This document shows, piece after piece, positions 1-8,986 of a DNA stretch of 64,000 nucleotides. A program made the position numbers and the translations under genes. How positions within the stretch are numbered: position 1 is the stretch's first letter; each line of letters opens with the position of its first letter. The notes beneath the pieces are model-generated. The model was given only the letters and a program-made list of their open reading frames with translations. It was not told where the DNA came from and ran no database searches. Source of the DNA: Brenneria roseae subsp. roseae (GTDB taxonomy: Bacteria > Pseudomonadota > Gammaproteobacteria > Enterobacterales > Enterobacteriaceae); NCBI RefSeq assembly GCF_003115845.1, contig NZ_KZ819035.1, positions 62,001 through 126,000 of the forward strand, in the 5' to 3' direction.

Positions 1-497
1 ATCAGGATTTCACCCTGTAGCCAGTTTGGTTGCAGACCAAAAGCGCCATCCATACCGGACTCTTCGGTCATGGTCAGCAGGACTTCCAGTGGGCCGTGTT
101 TGACGCTGTTATCCGTCAGAACCGCCAGCGCCGACGCCATACCGATACCGTTGTCGGCGCCCAGTGTCGTACCACGGGCTTTTATCCATTCGCCATCGAT
201 ATATGGCCGGATAGGGTCTTTGGTGAAATCATGCACGGTGTCGTTGTTCTTCTGAGGCACCATATCCAGATGGGCCTGTAGCACAACCGGTTTGCGGTTT
301 TCCATGCCGGAGGTGGCCGCTTTGCGTAACAGGATATTGCCTACCCGATCGCGTTCGGCATGAATGCCTTTTTCTTTCGCCCATTCAAGGATGTGCGCCG
401 CCAGCGCTTCTTCATGGTAAGACGGATGGGGAATAGAACAGATCTTGGCAAAAATGTCCCACAGCGGTTGCGGGGCGAGTTGAGACAATTCAGACAC
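1..497 (-). CDS. pepD: Peptidase D (aminoacyl-histidine dipeptidase), N-terminal part
   Basis: Cytosolic zinc dipeptidase of the M20 family (carnosinase type) that splits Xaa-His and related dipeptides. The 165 visible residues begin [19 protein letters not shown] and closely follow E. coli PepD. Metal-site signatures are present: QAHLDMV near residue 80, LGADNGIG near 118 and TEESGMDGA near 149. The start is GTG at 497, with GGAG 9 bases upstream. The C-terminal two thirds lie beyond the left edge of the window, so it is truncated by the window and not by mutation. Confidence 0.95.
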   Translation of the reverse strand, partial: MSELSQLAPQPLWDIFAKICSIPHPSYHEEALAAHILEWAKEKGIHAERDRVGNILLRKAATSGMENRKPVVLQAHLDMVPQKNNDTVHDFTKDPIRPYIDGEWIKARGTTLGADNGIGMASALAVLTDNSVKHGPLEVLLTMTEESGMDGAFGLQPNWLQGEIL

Positions 498-725
498 TAT
501 TTACGTCTCCTTTTCAGCAGGCCTGTCTTTGCGTCCGACGTTTTTGGCGCGACAGGTGGAAAGTTAATCACGGTCAGCCATTCGATATGGTGTGTTGGAA
601 CAGAATATCACTTTCTCCCGGGAGCGGGGAAAATTGGCGTGAAAAACAAAAAACAGCGCGCCAGATTAACTGGCGCTGATATGGGCGATTTGATAGGAAA
701 AAAATATGCCTGAAAAACTCACGAT

Positions 726-1088
726 CTAAATAATATCATCCGGGTGAGGGTAGATGGTGATGCGATCGCCAATGGATAAGGCGCGATACTCGGTTTCCGA
801 TGTTTCAACCTGGTAGCGTTGGCCGTTGGCTTCGACATCCAGAATAAACCGTTCGTTTTCCAGCGTCGGAACGGGGACATAACCGTAAAAATTATCGACC
901 AGCGTCAGCGTTTTTTGCGCCGGCTGATAATATCGGTGTACGATTTTCCCCTCCAGCGGTTCTGGCTTTTTCCACCGTGATTGGAAATGGGTGCTGAGTT
1001 CAAGGCAAAGCAATACGGTCAGCACAATGACTAAAATGGTTCCGATAACCGTGAGTTGATCTTGAATCAGGGTATACAGTGCTGTCAT
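726..1088 (-). CDS. Small membrane-anchored protein of unknown function (120 aa)
   Basis: I do not recognise a family. Residues about 10-32 form one strongly hydrophobic helix (TVIGTILVIVLTVLLCLEL). A soluble tail follows with regularly alternating hydrophobic residues (EGKIVHRYYQPAQ, ERFILDVEANGQRYQVETS, IGDRITIYPHPDD), which looks like a small beta-barrel domain of OB or SH3 type. Topology is probably one anchor with the tail on one face of the inner membrane. It stands alone between pepD and gpt, on the opposite strand from gpt. The reading frame is intact and follows enterobacterial codon use, so I take it as a real gene. Confidence 0.7.
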   Translation of the reverse strand: MTALYTLIQDQLTVIGTILVIVLTVLLCLELSTHFQSRWKKPEPLEGKIVHRYYQPAQKTLTLVDNFYGYVPVPTLENERFILDVEANGQRYQVETSETEYRALSIGDRITIYPHPDDII

Positions 1089-1329
1089 GGTCGGCTCCGT
1101 CTGGTTTCCGCTTTAGGTGTTTAATATATTTTTCCTCTGCGATCGTCCAATGTCATTTTGTACTGACTTAACACAAAATTTTGATTTGGACAGCGCAGAT
1201 AGCGTGGAAACTCGGTTGTTAGGCTGAGAAATACTGGTTTTTATGTCGTTGGATATCTATAATCTCGCGCAACCTTTTTCCCCCTCAGACTCAAATTAAG
1301 CCAATTTCAATTCGGCTGGGATATATTTT

Positions 1330-1788
1330 ATGAGCGAAAAGTACGTCGTAACCTGGGATATGTTGCAAATTCAGGCTCGCAAACTGGCGCAGCGTTTACT
1401 GCCGGCCGAACAATGGAAAGGCATCATTGCCGTTAGCCGCGGTGGGTTGGTTCCCGGCGCCTTGCTGGCTCGTGAGCTGGGTATCCGCCACGTTGATACC
1501 GTTTGCATCTCCAGCTATGACCATGATAATCAGCGCGAAATGAAAGTGCTCAAGCGTGCAGAGGGTGATGGTGAAGGCTTTATCGTTGTCGACGATCTGG
1601 TTGACACCGGCGGTACGGCCAAAGCGATTCGCGATATGTATCCGAAAGCGCGTTTTGTCACCATTTTCGCCAAACCGGCTGGCAAACCGCTGGTTGACGA
1701 CTATATCGTCGATATCCCGCAGGACACCTGGATTGAACAGCCGTGGGATATGGGTGTGGTGTTTGTTCCGCCGTTGTCCGGCCGTTAA
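1330..1788 (+). CDS. gpt: Xanthine-guanine phosphoribosyltransferase
   Basis: Purine salvage enzyme that transfers ribose-5-phosphate from PRPP to guanine, xanthine and, less well, hypoxanthine. At 152 residues it equals the E. coli protein. The PRPP-binding loop is seen as [15 protein letters not shown] at about residues 82-96, with [16 protein letters not shown] near 37-52. The C-terminus [18 protein letters not shown] is characteristic of Gpt. The gene is monocistronic: the preceding intergenic DNA is AT-rich and a strong terminator follows immediately. Confidence 0.97.
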   Translation: MSEKYVVTWDMLQIQARKLAQRLLPAEQWKGIIAVSRGGLVPGALLARELGIRHVDTVCISSYDHDNQREMKVLKRAEGDGEGFIVVDDLVDTGGTAKAIRDMYPKARFVTIFAKPAGKPLVDDYIVDIPQDTWIEQPWDMGVVFVPPLSGR

Positions 1789-1808
1789 TCGCTATCTATC
1801 GTCTATTC

Positions 1809-1840
1809 CAATGCCCGGTTCGACCGGGCATTGTTGTTTA
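1809..1840 (+). terminator. Rho-independent terminator after gpt
   Basis: A perfect 11-bp stem (1809-1819 with 1823-1833, arms CAATGCCCGGT and ACCGGGCATTG) closes a TCG triloop. It is followed by a T-rich stretch, 20 bases after the gpt stop codon. Confidence 0.85.
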
Positions 1841-2036
1841 TGGCCGCCGGTTAACTGCTGAGTTAGCCTCTCGAGGAATAACGGGCCGTTTTATTTTTTC
1901 ACCATTTTGATCTGAACGTGGGTTTCTGCGTTCTGCCGTTTGTCTTCACCATCATGAGTTCGTTACACTCTGATTTGTTAAATACGGTAATTGTCTGGTT
2001 GGCCGATAACGGCGGTTTACCTTAACGGAGGTTGCT

Positions 2037-3287
2037 TTGGCGCAAGCTAATCTGTCTGAAACCCTATTCAAACCCTCCTTTAAACATGCGGAGACATCCA
2101 CGCTGGTAAGGCGGACGCGCCATGCGCCGGAAGCGTTGGGCGTGCATTACACGCTGGAAGGCGAGAAGACTCGCAACTGGTATCGCATGGTCAACCGGTT
2201 GATGTGGATCTGGCGCGGTGTTGATCCGTGGGACATTGAAGAGGTGCTGTCGCGTATCGCGGTGAGTAAAGCGGAAAGGAGTCGCGAACATTTACTCGAT
2301 ACCGTCATTGGCTACCGTAGCGGCAACTGGATTTACGAGTGGTCAAAACAGGGCGCAGGCTGGCAGCAGCGCGCGATGGACAGCGGTGATAGCGTGCAGA
2401 GCGGGCAGTATTGGCTGAATGCCGCCAACCTTTACAGCATCGCTGCCTATCCTCATATAAAAGGTGATGAACTGGCCGAACAGGCGCAGACGCTGGCTAA
2501 CCGGGCTTACGAAGAAGCCGCGAAATTCCTTCCTTATGAGCTAAAAGAACTCACGTTTCCGATTCAAGGTGGCGGGTCGCTGACCGGCTTCCTGCATTTG
2601 CCTCCGCAAGGCAAAGCTCCTTTCCCGACTATTCTCATGTGCGGCAGTCTGGATATGTTGCAAAGCGACAACCATCGCCTGTTCCGGGATTATCTGGCGC
2701 CGGCCGGCATGGCGATGTTGACCATTGATGTACCCTCCGTCGGTTTCTCGTCCCGTTGGAAACTGGATCAGGATTCGAGCTTCCTGCATCAACAGGTGCT
2801 ACGGGCGTTGCCGGATGTGCCGTGGGTTGATCACTGCCGTGTCGGCGCGTTTGGTTTCCGCTTTGGGGCTAATATCGCGGTACGGCTGGCCTATCTCGAA
2901 TCGCAGCGTTTACGCGCTGTCGCCTGTCTGGGGCCAATGGTACATCACTTACTGTGTGACGCGCAGCGCCAGCAACAGGTGCCGGATATGTTTATGGATG
3001 TGCTGGCCAGCCGGCTGGGTATGCCATTTTCTACCGATGCGGCATTGAAAGTTGAACTGGGGCGTTATTCCCTTAAAACGCAAGGATTGCTGGGGCGTCG
3101 CTGCCCTACGCCGATGCTGGCCGGGTACTGGGATAACGATCTGATGAGCCCGAAGGAAGAGGCTAGCCTGATCGTCAATTCATCCGCGCAGGGGAAACTG
3201 TTGCCCATTAATTTTTCACCGGTCTATCAGAATTTCCACCGGGCACTGCAGCAAATTAGCGATTGGCTGGGGAAACAATTACGTTAG
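2037..3287 (+). CDS. frsA: Esterase FrsA (fermentation/respiration switch protein)
   Basis: Alpha/beta-hydrolase-fold protein described in enterobacteria as binding PTS enzyme IIA-Glc and affecting the balance between respiration and fermentation. The biochemical role is disputed, with esterase activity reported. The 416 residues align along their length with E. coli FrsA (414): start [34 protein letters not shown], the hydrolase core [14 protein letters not shown] near 197 and [19 protein letters not shown] near 268. The start is TTG at 2037, chosen because CGGAGG lies 5 bases upstream and the N-terminus matches the family. It sits between gpt and crl, as in E. coli. Confidence 0.95.
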   Translation: MAQANLSETLFKPSFKHAETSTLVRRTRHAPEALGVHYTLEGEKTRNWYRMVNRLMWIWRGVDPWDIEEVLSRIAVSKAERSREHLLDTVIGYRSGNWIYEWSKQGAGWQQRAMDSGDSVQSGQYWLNAANLYSIAAYPHIKGDELAEQAQTLANRAYEEAAKFLPYELKELTFPIQGGGSLTGFLHLPPQGKAPFPTILMCGSLDMLQSDNHRLFRDYLAPAGMAMLTIDVPSVGFSSRWKLDQDSSFLHQQVLRALPDVPWVDHCRVGAFGFRFGANIAVRLAYLESQRLRAVACLGPMVHHLLCDAQRQQQVPDMFMDVLASRLGMPFSTDAALKVELGRYSLKTQGLLGRRCPTPMLAGYWDNDLMSPKEEASLIVNSSAQGKLLPINFSPVYQNFHRALQQISDWLGKQLR

Positions 3288-3411
3288 CGGCTGATATTCG
3301 TGGTGCCGGAAGCCTTTGGGTAAGGTCATTCCGTTGCCTCATTGTTTCGCCAAATTTTTGATAAATTGCCATTCTCTGCTAAAAAGAGTGTTCAACCTGA
3401 GGAGATTGCCG

Positions 3412-3786
3412 ATGATGTTACCGAGTGGACACCCGAAAAGCAGGCTCATGAAGAACTTTTCATCGCTGGGGCCATACTTGCGTGAAGGACAGTGCGGACA
3501 CCAACATTTTTTCTTTGATTGTCTGGCCGTATGCGTCAACGTAAAGCCTGCTCCTGAGAAACGGGAATTCTGGGGCTGGTGGTTAACGCTGGAAGATCAG
3601 GGAGATGCTTTTACCTATGACTACCATTTTGGTCTGTATGATAAAAGCGGCAACTGGCGTGAAGAGAAAATCAAAGATAAGGACGTAATGGCTCAGCTTG
3701 AAAACACCAGACAGGCCTTCCATGTTCGTCTGGAAAAAATGCTGCAATCGCTGGAACCCGCCTGTGCATTAATCACACGACCGTGA
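3412..3786 (+). CDS. crl: Sigma factor-binding protein Crl
   Basis: Crl binds sigma-S (RpoS) and helps it assemble with core RNA polymerase, favouring stationary-phase promoters. This 124-residue protein shows the family hallmarks [10 protein letters not shown] at the start, [17 protein letters not shown] near residues 37-53 and FWGWWLTLE near 57. The start is ATG 3412, with TGAGGAG 7 bases upstream. The open frame extends further upstream but those residues do not resemble Crl. The C-terminal tail differs from E. coli and is shorter (133 in E. coli). In E. coli phoE lies between crl and proB; here proB follows directly. Confidence 0.93.
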   Translation: MMLPSGHPKSRLMKNFSSLGPYLREGQCGHQHFFFDCLAVCVNVKPAPEKREFWGWWLTLEDQGDAFTYDYHFGLYDKSGNWREEKIKDKDVMAQLENTRQAFHVRLEKMLQSLEPACALITRP

Positions 3787-3911
3787 TACTTCCCATCTGA
3801 TCCCCCATTTATTCACAGGTTTTCGCGTTGAGCCTGTTGGCATAACGCGTCTGTCCTGTTACAACGTTTTTCTGATTTGTCTTTTTTATGACTTCTAACG
3901 GTAGAGAAATT

Positions 3912-5015
3912 ATGAGCGGCAGCCAGACTTTGGTTGTGAAACTGGGCACCAGCGTGCTGACTGGCGGTTCTCGCCGTCTTAACCGTGCCCATATTGTTGA
4001 ACTGGTTCGTCAGTGTGCGCAGCAACATGCGGCGGGGCACCGGATTGTGATTGTCACGTCAGGGGCGATTGCCGCCGGTCGTGAGCACCTGGGCTACCCG
4101 GAACTACCCGCAACCATTGCGACTAAACAACTGCTCGCGGCCGTGGGGCAAAGCCGTCTGATCCAACTATGGGAACAGCTGTTTTCCATTTATGGCATCC
4201 ATATCGGTCAGATGCTGTTGACCCGTGCGGATCTGGAAGATCGCGAACGCTTTCTGAACGCACGAGACACGATGCGGGCACTGCTGGATAACCACATCGT
4301 CCCGGTAATCAATGAAAATGATGCGGTTGCCACTGCGGAAATCAAAGTCGGCGATAATGATAACCTTTCGGCGCTGGCCGCCATTCTCGCCGATGCGGAC
4401 AAGCTGCTGCTGCTGACCGATCAGGCCGGGTTGTTTACCGCCGATCCGCGTAAAAATCCCGATGCGGAGCTGATCCGCGAAGTGACCGGGATTAACGACG
4501 CCCTGCGCAGCATTGCGGGCGACAGCGTATCAGGATTGGGCACCGGTGGAATGTCGACCAAACTTCAGGCGGCGGATGTGGCCTGCCGTGCGGGCATTGA
4601 TGTGGTGATTGCCTCGGGAAGTAAGCCGGGCGTGATTGGCGATGTGATTGCCGATGTTTCTGTTGGCACGCGTTTCCGTGCGTTGGAAGCCCCGCTGGAA
4701 AGCCGTAAACGCTGGATCTTCGGCGCACCGCCGGCAGGTGAAGTCACCGTGGATGACGGCGCATTATCCGCTATTCTCGAACGCGGCAGCTCCCTGTTGC
4801 CTAAAGGCATTCGCGAAGTGGTAGGGAATTTCTCCCGCGGTGAGGTTATCCGTATTCGCAGTTTATTGGGGCGCGATGTGGCTCATGCGGTCACCCGCTA
4901 TAACAGCGATGCGCTGCGCATGATTGCCGGACACCACTCCCAGCAGATCGCCGATATTCTCGGTTATGAATATGGCCCGGTGGCGGTTCATCGGGACGAT
5001 ATGATTATCAATTAA
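3912..5015 (+). CDS. proB: Glutamate 5-kinase
   Basis: First step of proline synthesis: ATP-dependent phosphorylation of L-glutamate, feedback-inhibited by proline. It has 367 residues, identical in length to E. coli ProB. The amino-acid kinase domain is in the first ~255 residues ([74 protein letters not shown]). A C-terminal PUA domain follows, ending [17 protein letters not shown] 3912 is chosen over an ATG 24 bases upstream because the protein then begins [12 protein letters not shown] like the family. It forms an operon with proA, whose start lies 10 bases after the proB stop. Confidence 0.97.
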   Translation: MSGSQTLVVKLGTSVLTGGSRRLNRAHIVELVRQCAQQHAAGHRIVIVTSGAIAAGREHLGYPELPATIATKQLLAAVGQSRLIQLWEQLFSIYGIHIGQMLLTRADLEDRERFLNARDTMRALLDNHIVPVINENDAVATAEIKVGDNDNLSALAAILADADKLLLLTDQAGLFTADPRKNPDAELIREVTGINDALRSIAGDSVSGLGTGGMSTKLQAADVACRAGIDVVIASGSKPGVIGDVIADVSVGTRFRALEAPLESRKRWIFGAPPAGEVTVDDGALSAILERGSSLLPKGIREVVGNFSRGEVIRIRSLLGRDVAHAVTRYNSDALRMIAGHHSQQIADILGYEYGPVAVHRDDMIIN

Positions 5016-5025
5016 GGAGCAAGCC

Positions 5026-6279
5026 ATGCTTGAACAGATGGGCAAAGCGGCAAAAGCGGCGTCTTATCAGTTAGCGGTGCTGAGCACGGCTGAGAAAGAT
5101 CGAGTGTTGCAGACGATCGCGGATTTGCTGGAAGCGGAAAGCGCGACGATATTGACTGCCAACGAGCTGGATCTGGCCGATGCGCGTCAGAATGGCATGA
5201 GCGATGCGTTACAGGATCGTCTGCTGCTGACGCCTGCACGTCTGGCGGCGATTGCCGACGATGTACGTCAGGTATGCCGTTTAACCGATCCGGTCGGGCG
5301 AGTGATCGATGGCAGCATACTGGATAACGGCCTCAAACTAGAGCGTCGGCGTGTACCGCTTGGTGTGGTCGGCGTGATTTATGAAGCGCGTCCCAACGTC
5401 ACGATTGATGTCGCTTCTCTGTGTCTGAAAACGGGTAACGCGGTCATTCTGCGCGGCGGTAAAGAGACATATCGCACCAATGCGGCGACGGTGAAAGTGA
5501 TTCAACAGGCGCTGACCCAATGCGGATTGCCAACTGCTGCCGTTCAGGCGATTGAAAGCCCGGATCGCGAACTGGTCAATCAACTGCTAAAACTGGATCG
5601 CTATGTGGACATGCTCATTCCTCGTGGTGGCGCGGGCCTGCATAAATTGTGTCGTGAGCAATCGACGATCCCGGTAATCACCGGGGGCATCGGGGTATGT
5701 CATATCTATGCTGACGAGAGCATAGATTTTGACAAAGCGCTGACGGTAATCGAGAGTGCCAAAGTTCAGCGTCCCAGCGCCTGTAACAGCCTGGAAACCT
5801 TACTGGTTCAGAAAAGCATTGCCGCCGCCTTCTTGCCTGCACTGAGCAAAAAAATGGCGCAGGCTGGCGTGACGTTACATGCCAGCACATTGGCGATGCC
5901 GTATCTGACGGAAGGGCCAGCGAACGTTGTTGCGGTGGAAGAGGCTAACTACGATGACGAATGGCTCTCTAATGACCTGAACGTCACGTTAGTGGACGAT
6001 CTGGATCAGGCCATCGCTCATATTCGTCAGCATGGTACGCAGCATTCTGATGCTATTCTGACGCGTTTCCTGAGCAATGCGGAGCGCTTTGTCCGCGAAG
6101 TCGATTCCTCGGCGGTTTACGTCAATGCCAGCACCCGCTTTACCGATGGCGGACAGTTTGGTTTGGGCGCGGAAGTGGCGGTTAGCACGCAGAAATTGCA
6201 TGCGCGCGGCCCGATGGGATTAGAGGCGTTAACCACCTATAAATGGATCGGCTACGGCGAGGATCTGGTGCGGCCATAA
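5026..6279 (+). CDS. proA: Gamma-glutamyl phosphate reductase
   Basis: Second step of proline synthesis: NADPH-dependent reduction of glutamyl-5-phosphate to glutamate semialdehyde, which cyclises spontaneously. It has 417 residues, the same as E. coli ProA. An aldehyde-dehydrogenase fold is indicated by [18 protein letters not shown] and the catalytic-cysteine region [15 protein letters not shown] near residue 250. The end is [19 protein letters not shown]. Ribosome site AAGGAG precedes the ATG. It is co-transcribed with proB and followed by a hairpin and then tRNA-Thr. Confidence 0.97.
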   Translation: MLEQMGKAAKAASYQLAVLSTAEKDRVLQTIADLLEAESATILTANELDLADARQNGMSDALQDRLLLTPARLAAIADDVRQVCRLTDPVGRVIDGSILDNGLKLERRRVPLGVVGVIYEARPNVTIDVASLCLKTGNAVILRGGKETYRTNAATVKVIQQALTQCGLPTAAVQAIESPDRELVNQLLKLDRYVDMLIPRGGAGLHKLCREQSTIPVITGGIGVCHIYADESIDFDKALTVIESAKVQRPSACNSLETLLVQKSIAAAFLPALSKKMAQAGVTLHASTLAMPYLTEGPANVVAVEEANYDDEWLSNDLNVTLVDDLDQAIAHIRQHGTQHSDAILTRFLSNAERFVREVDSSAVYVNASTRFTDGGQFGLGAEVAVSTQKLHARGPMGLEALTTYKWIGYGEDLVRP

Positions 6280-6303
6280 CCCTATTTTTTAATCCGCAAA
6301 GTT

Positions 6304-6350
6304 ATAGGGATCTCTGTTATTAGTGTGGAAAATTATCAGAGAATCCCTAT
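6304..6350 (+). terminator. Large imperfect hairpin after proA
   Basis: ATAGGGATCTCTG (6304-6316) pairs with CAGAGAATCCCTAT (6337-6350) around a 20-base AT-rich loop. No clear T-run follows, so termination is plausible but not certain. It could also be a processing or stability hairpin for the proBA transcript. Confidence 0.4.
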
Positions 6351-6469
6351 CTTCAATCCAGCGATTATAAAACCAGCAGACGATAGCCAATCGCTTGACT
6401 TGCCGTCTCATTTTCAATAGTTTGTCACCCCGTAGCTCATCGTCATGCATTCGCCAAGACGATCCCGAA

Positions 6470-6545
6470 GCCGATATAGCTCAGTTGGTAGAGCAGCGCA
6501 TTCGTAATGCGAAGGTCGTAGGTTCGACTCCTATTATCGGCACCA
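6470..6545 (+). tRNA. thrW: tRNA-Thr (anticodon CGT)
   Basis: A 76-base cloverleaf with acceptor arms GCCGATA and TATCGGC, discriminator A and encoded CCA. The anticodon loop TTCGTAA gives anticodon CGT (reads ACG), and the T-arm contains GGTTCGACTCC. The sequence and position directly after proA match E. coli thrW, a well-known integration site for P4-type elements. Here an integrase stub follows. Confidence 0.97.
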
Positions 6546-6668
6546 TCCTACCTATTTTAACGTCTCCCTAAGTCTACTCAAATACCCTTTAAACCCTTAT
6601 AATACGCGGTTTCACGGCCCTTATTGTCTCTGCTCGTCTACTCACGTTCACAGAAATCTACGGTGAGT

Positions 6669-6719
6669 TGGGGGCATCGGTGGGGGCATATCGTGTTCGG
6701 TCTAAAGGAGATGCCCCCA
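6669..6719. repeat. Integrase-type arm repeats (GGGGGCAT) before the integrase stub
   Basis: TGGGGGCAT occurs directly repeated at 6669 and 6681, and its inverse ATGCCCCCA at 6711-6719, just before the integrase start. This layout is common upstream of P4-family integrase genes at tRNA sites, where such motifs are thought to be arm-binding sites or a self-regulating hairpin. Assignment by resemblance only. Confidence 0.5.
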
Positions 6720-6720
6720 G

Positions 6721-6795
6721 ATGAAGCTCAATGCCAGACAGGTAGAGACTGCCAAGCCCAAAGAGAAACCCTACAAGATGGCTGATGCTGTTGGA
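6721..6795 (+). pseudogene. 5' stub of a P4-family tyrosine integrase
   Basis: About 25 codons beginning MKLNARQVETAKPKEKPYK match the start of the arm-binding domain of P4-type integrases (typical pattern: AKPKEKPYKL.DG). After roughly MADAVG the similarity stops, and the catalytic core with its Arg-His-Arg-Tyr residues is absent. AAAGGAG precedes the ATG. It marks an old integration event at tRNA-Thr and is not functional. Confidence 0.8.
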
Positions 6796-6840
6796 AGAAA
6801 AGTCTTTTTTCATGCTGAATGGGAACCAACTACAAAAATA

Positions 6841-6873
6841 CGGAAAAGGAAACGTCCCATACGGAACGTTTCC
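6841..6873 (-). terminator. Terminator of the PTS sugar operon
   Basis: GGAAACGT (6848-6855) and ACGTTTCC (6866-6873) form a stem. Read on the minus strand it is followed by TTTTCCG, 7 bases beyond the stop of the last operon gene. Confidence 0.7.
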
Positions 6874-6879
6874 TCGTGG

Positions 6880-7440
6880 TTACTCAAGGTTAGCGTGTCT
6901 TTTAAACATGCCGTCGCTGGTTTCGCCAAGCAGGGCCATCAACTCGAGCACAATCGCGTCATAGGTGATAAAACACAGTTGCTCAAAAGCAGAACCCATA
7001 GGCTGGGAAAAGGTATTTTCCTGCCGGTCATTGTCTTCTTTAACCGTGCCCGGTAAAACAAGTACACTTTTTGCCAGCTTGCCGATCGTGGACTCTGCTT
7101 TCATGGTCACGAGTGCCACATCTACGCCGCAGGCCACTGATTTTTGTGCCAAACTGACCAAACTGCCAGTTTCTCCGCTGCCGGAACCAATAATGACCAG
7201 ATCACCCGGCTTAGTATGAGGAGAAGAAATTTCGCCAACAATGCTCACTGAGAATCCCAGATGTAACAAGCGATTCGCAAAACCGCGGATCGCAATACCA
7301 CTACGCCCAGCGCCCTGCAGAAAAATATGTTTGGCATTCTTGATTTGATCAACGAACTGCTCTGCCTGAGCATCGTCAATCTTCAGGGCGTTTTGCTGTA
7401 ATTCGCTTAGAATATCGAATGTATTTTGTTGAACGCTCAT
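6880..7440 (-). CDS. SIS-domain sugar phosphate isomerase (6-phospho-3-hexuloisomerase type)
   Basis: A 186-residue single SIS-domain protein with the family features IFLQGAGRSGIAIRGFANRL near residues 39-58, VIIGSGSGETGSLVSLAQ near 82-99 and PMGSAFEQLCFITYDAIVLEL. This layout is that of 6-phospho-3-hexuloisomerases (HxlB/Phi), which interconvert hex-3-ulose-6-phosphate and fructose-6-phosphate. No hexulose-phosphate synthase is present, so formaldehyde fixation is unlikely. In a PTS polyol operon it more plausibly isomerises the keto-sugar phosphate made by the neighbouring dehydrogenase. Last gene of the six-gene operon; GAGGGAG precedes ATG 7440. The exact substrate is unknown. Confidence 0.75.
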   Translation of the reverse strand: MSVQQNTFDILSELQQNALKIDDAQAEQFVDQIKNAKHIFLQGAGRSGIAIRGFANRLLHLGFSVSIVGEISSPHTKPGDLVIIGSGSGETGSLVSLAQKSVACGVDVALVTMKAESTIGKLAKSVLVLPGTVKEDNDRQENTFSQPMGSAFEQLCFITYDAIVLELMALLGETSDGMFKRHANLE

Positions 7441-7455
7441 TTGATTATCTCCCTC

Positions 7456-8208
7456 TTAAGCGATGGTGCGGCCGCCATCCATCAGAATTGTTTGACCCTG
7501 AATGTAGGCGTTGTCCTTATCAGCTAAAAAGATCGCCAGATTCGCCACATCGTCAATGGTGCCAAGACGGCGTACCGGGATTTTCTCCAGGACGGCATCC
7601 AGATCGGCTTGGGTTGGATAATTGACGCGCATCATTTCGCCTGTATCAATCAGACGTGGAGCGATGGCGTTAACGTTGACACCTTTAGGTCCCAGCTCTT
7701 TTGCCAGGCCACGAATCAACCCCTCGCCTCCAGCCTTACTGGCCGGGTAACTTACACCACCGCCAGTGCCTGAAAGCGCTGAACCGGAAGAGATATAAAC
7801 AATAGAACCACGGTTAGTGGTGAAGTCGTTATAGAACGCTTTCACCGTATTGAATAAACCAGTAAGGTTAATTGCGATAGTTTTATTCCATTCTTCGAAC
7901 GTAATATCGTTAACTTTATTAGCAAAAGCCACTCCCGCGTTTAATACCAGAATGTCAATGCGACCAAAAGTTTCAAAAACTTTCTCACGAACGGATTCTA
8001 ATGCTTTAGGATCGGATACATCTGTTTTAACGAATAAGGACTTTACATTACCGAATGTAAGTTCTTCTGAGGTTTTCTTACCATTCTCTTCGTTATAATC
8101 GACGATAACGGTATGTGCACCGCGCTCAGCAAATTGCTTAGCAATACCTTTACCAATTCCGTGTGCTCCGCCTGTTACTAACGCGACTTTACCTTCAAAA
8201 CTACTCAT
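7456..8208 (-). CDS. Short-chain dehydrogenase, probably polyol-phosphate or sugar dehydrogenase
   Basis: A 250-residue classical SDR with cofactor loop TGGAHGIGKGIA near residues 12-23, acidic VDYNEE after strand 2 (favouring NAD over NADP), NAGVAF near 90, catalytic Ser in ISSGSA, and Tyr-x-x-x-Lys as YPASK near 153-157. The C-terminus GQTILMDGGRTIA is typical. Operon position between the epimerase and the isomerase, behind a GatABC-like PTS, suggests it oxidises the phosphorylated polyol entering through the PTS. GAGGAG lies 9 bases before ATG 8208. General 3-oxoacyl-reductase annotation would be a family default and is not favoured by context. Confidence 0.75.
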   Translation of the reverse strand: MSSFEGKVALVTGGAHGIGKGIAKQFAERGAHTVIVDYNEENGKKTSEELTFGNVKSLFVKTDVSDPKALESVREKVFETFGRIDILVLNAGVAFANKVNDITFEEWNKTIAINLTGLFNTVKAFYNDFTTNRGSIVYISSGSALSGTGGGVSYPASKAGGEGLIRGLAKELGPKGVNVNAIAPRLIDTGEMMRVNYPTQADLDAVLEKIPVRRLGTIDDVANLAIFLADKDNAYIQGQTILMDGGRTIA

Positions 8209-8323
8209 TTCCGTTTACTCCTCAAAGTCTCATAACAAAGGGGAGGATTAACTCCCCAAGTTGGTAATTTAAATTATTCTCAAAACAGCTCGGCAGGCGT
8301 TCAGGAATTTATATACTGAATAA

Positions 8324-8968
8324 TTATTGAATTGCAGTTCTTAACGCCTGGTAACTTTCCTTTGGATTGTCATTGAATAATGCGCCCCCCACAATAATCA
8401 AATCAGCACCGGCGTCTTTTACCTTTTTAGCAATTTCAGGATTTATCCCGCCATCAACTTCAATCTGAATATTGCGCCCGGCAATCATTTTTTTTGTATT
8501 CTTGATTTTCTCCAGACTCTTTTCGATAAATGTCTGTCCAGGTTGACCGGGGTTAATAGTCATAATTAAAATGTAATCAATATCATCAAGGAGATATTCA
8601 ATTATATTTTCTGGCGTGCCCGGGTTGAGAACAACGCCAGCTTTACGGCCTGCTTGCTTAATTTTCTGAATAATATAATGCACATGCGGCGTAGATTCGT
8701 AGTGTACCGAAATCATTTCAGCACCGGTTTTGATGATATCATCAATATGCCGTTCCGGATTTGCCAGCATCATATGTACATCAAACGTCATTGAACTTGC
8801 TTTTTTCATTGCCGCAATCTGGTTCGGTCCGAAAGCAATATTGCTTACGTAGGTACCGTCCATTAAGTCGACATGCAAAATTTCCGTTTTCTCTGCTTCC
8901 AGAAACAGAATTTCTTCCTGTAAACGTAAGATATTTGCACCAAAAATTGATGGTAGAATTTGTGCCAT
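8324..8968 (-). CDS. Ribulose-phosphate 3-epimerase family protein
   Basis: A (beta/alpha)8 epimerase of 214 residues. Family signatures are LPSIFGANILRLQEEI at the start, ILHVDLMDGTYVSNIAFGP near 30-48, FDVHMML near 63 (metal-binding His and Asp), ILIMTINPGQPGQTF near 131-145, and VDGGIN and IIVGGALF. It interconverts epimers at C3 of a ketose phosphate, typically ribulose-5-P and xylulose-5-P. The start at 8968 gives a GGAG 9 bases upstream; an ATG at 8983 overlaps that site and is less likely. It is divergent from the housekeeping rpe (more AT-rich, Lys-rich), which suggests a specialised paralog serving this PTS operon. Confidence 0.85.
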   Translation of the reverse strand: MAQILPSIFGANILRLQEEILFLEAEKTEILHVDLMDGTYVSNIAFGPNQIAAMKKASSMTFDVHMMLANPERHIDDIIKTGAEMISVHYESTPHVHYIIQKIKQAGRKAGVVLNPGTPENIIEYLLDDIDYILIMTINPGQPGQTFIEKSLEKIKNTKKMIAGRNIQIEVDGGINPEIAKKVKDAGADLIIVGGALFNDNPKESYQALRTAIQ

Positions 8969-8986
8969 TTTAGTCAACTCCATTAA

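Noticed and set aside
6796..7056. Continuation of the integrase frame beyond its first 25 codons
   Set aside because: Residues after MADAVG do not resemble any integrase and the frame runs antisense into the isomerase gene.
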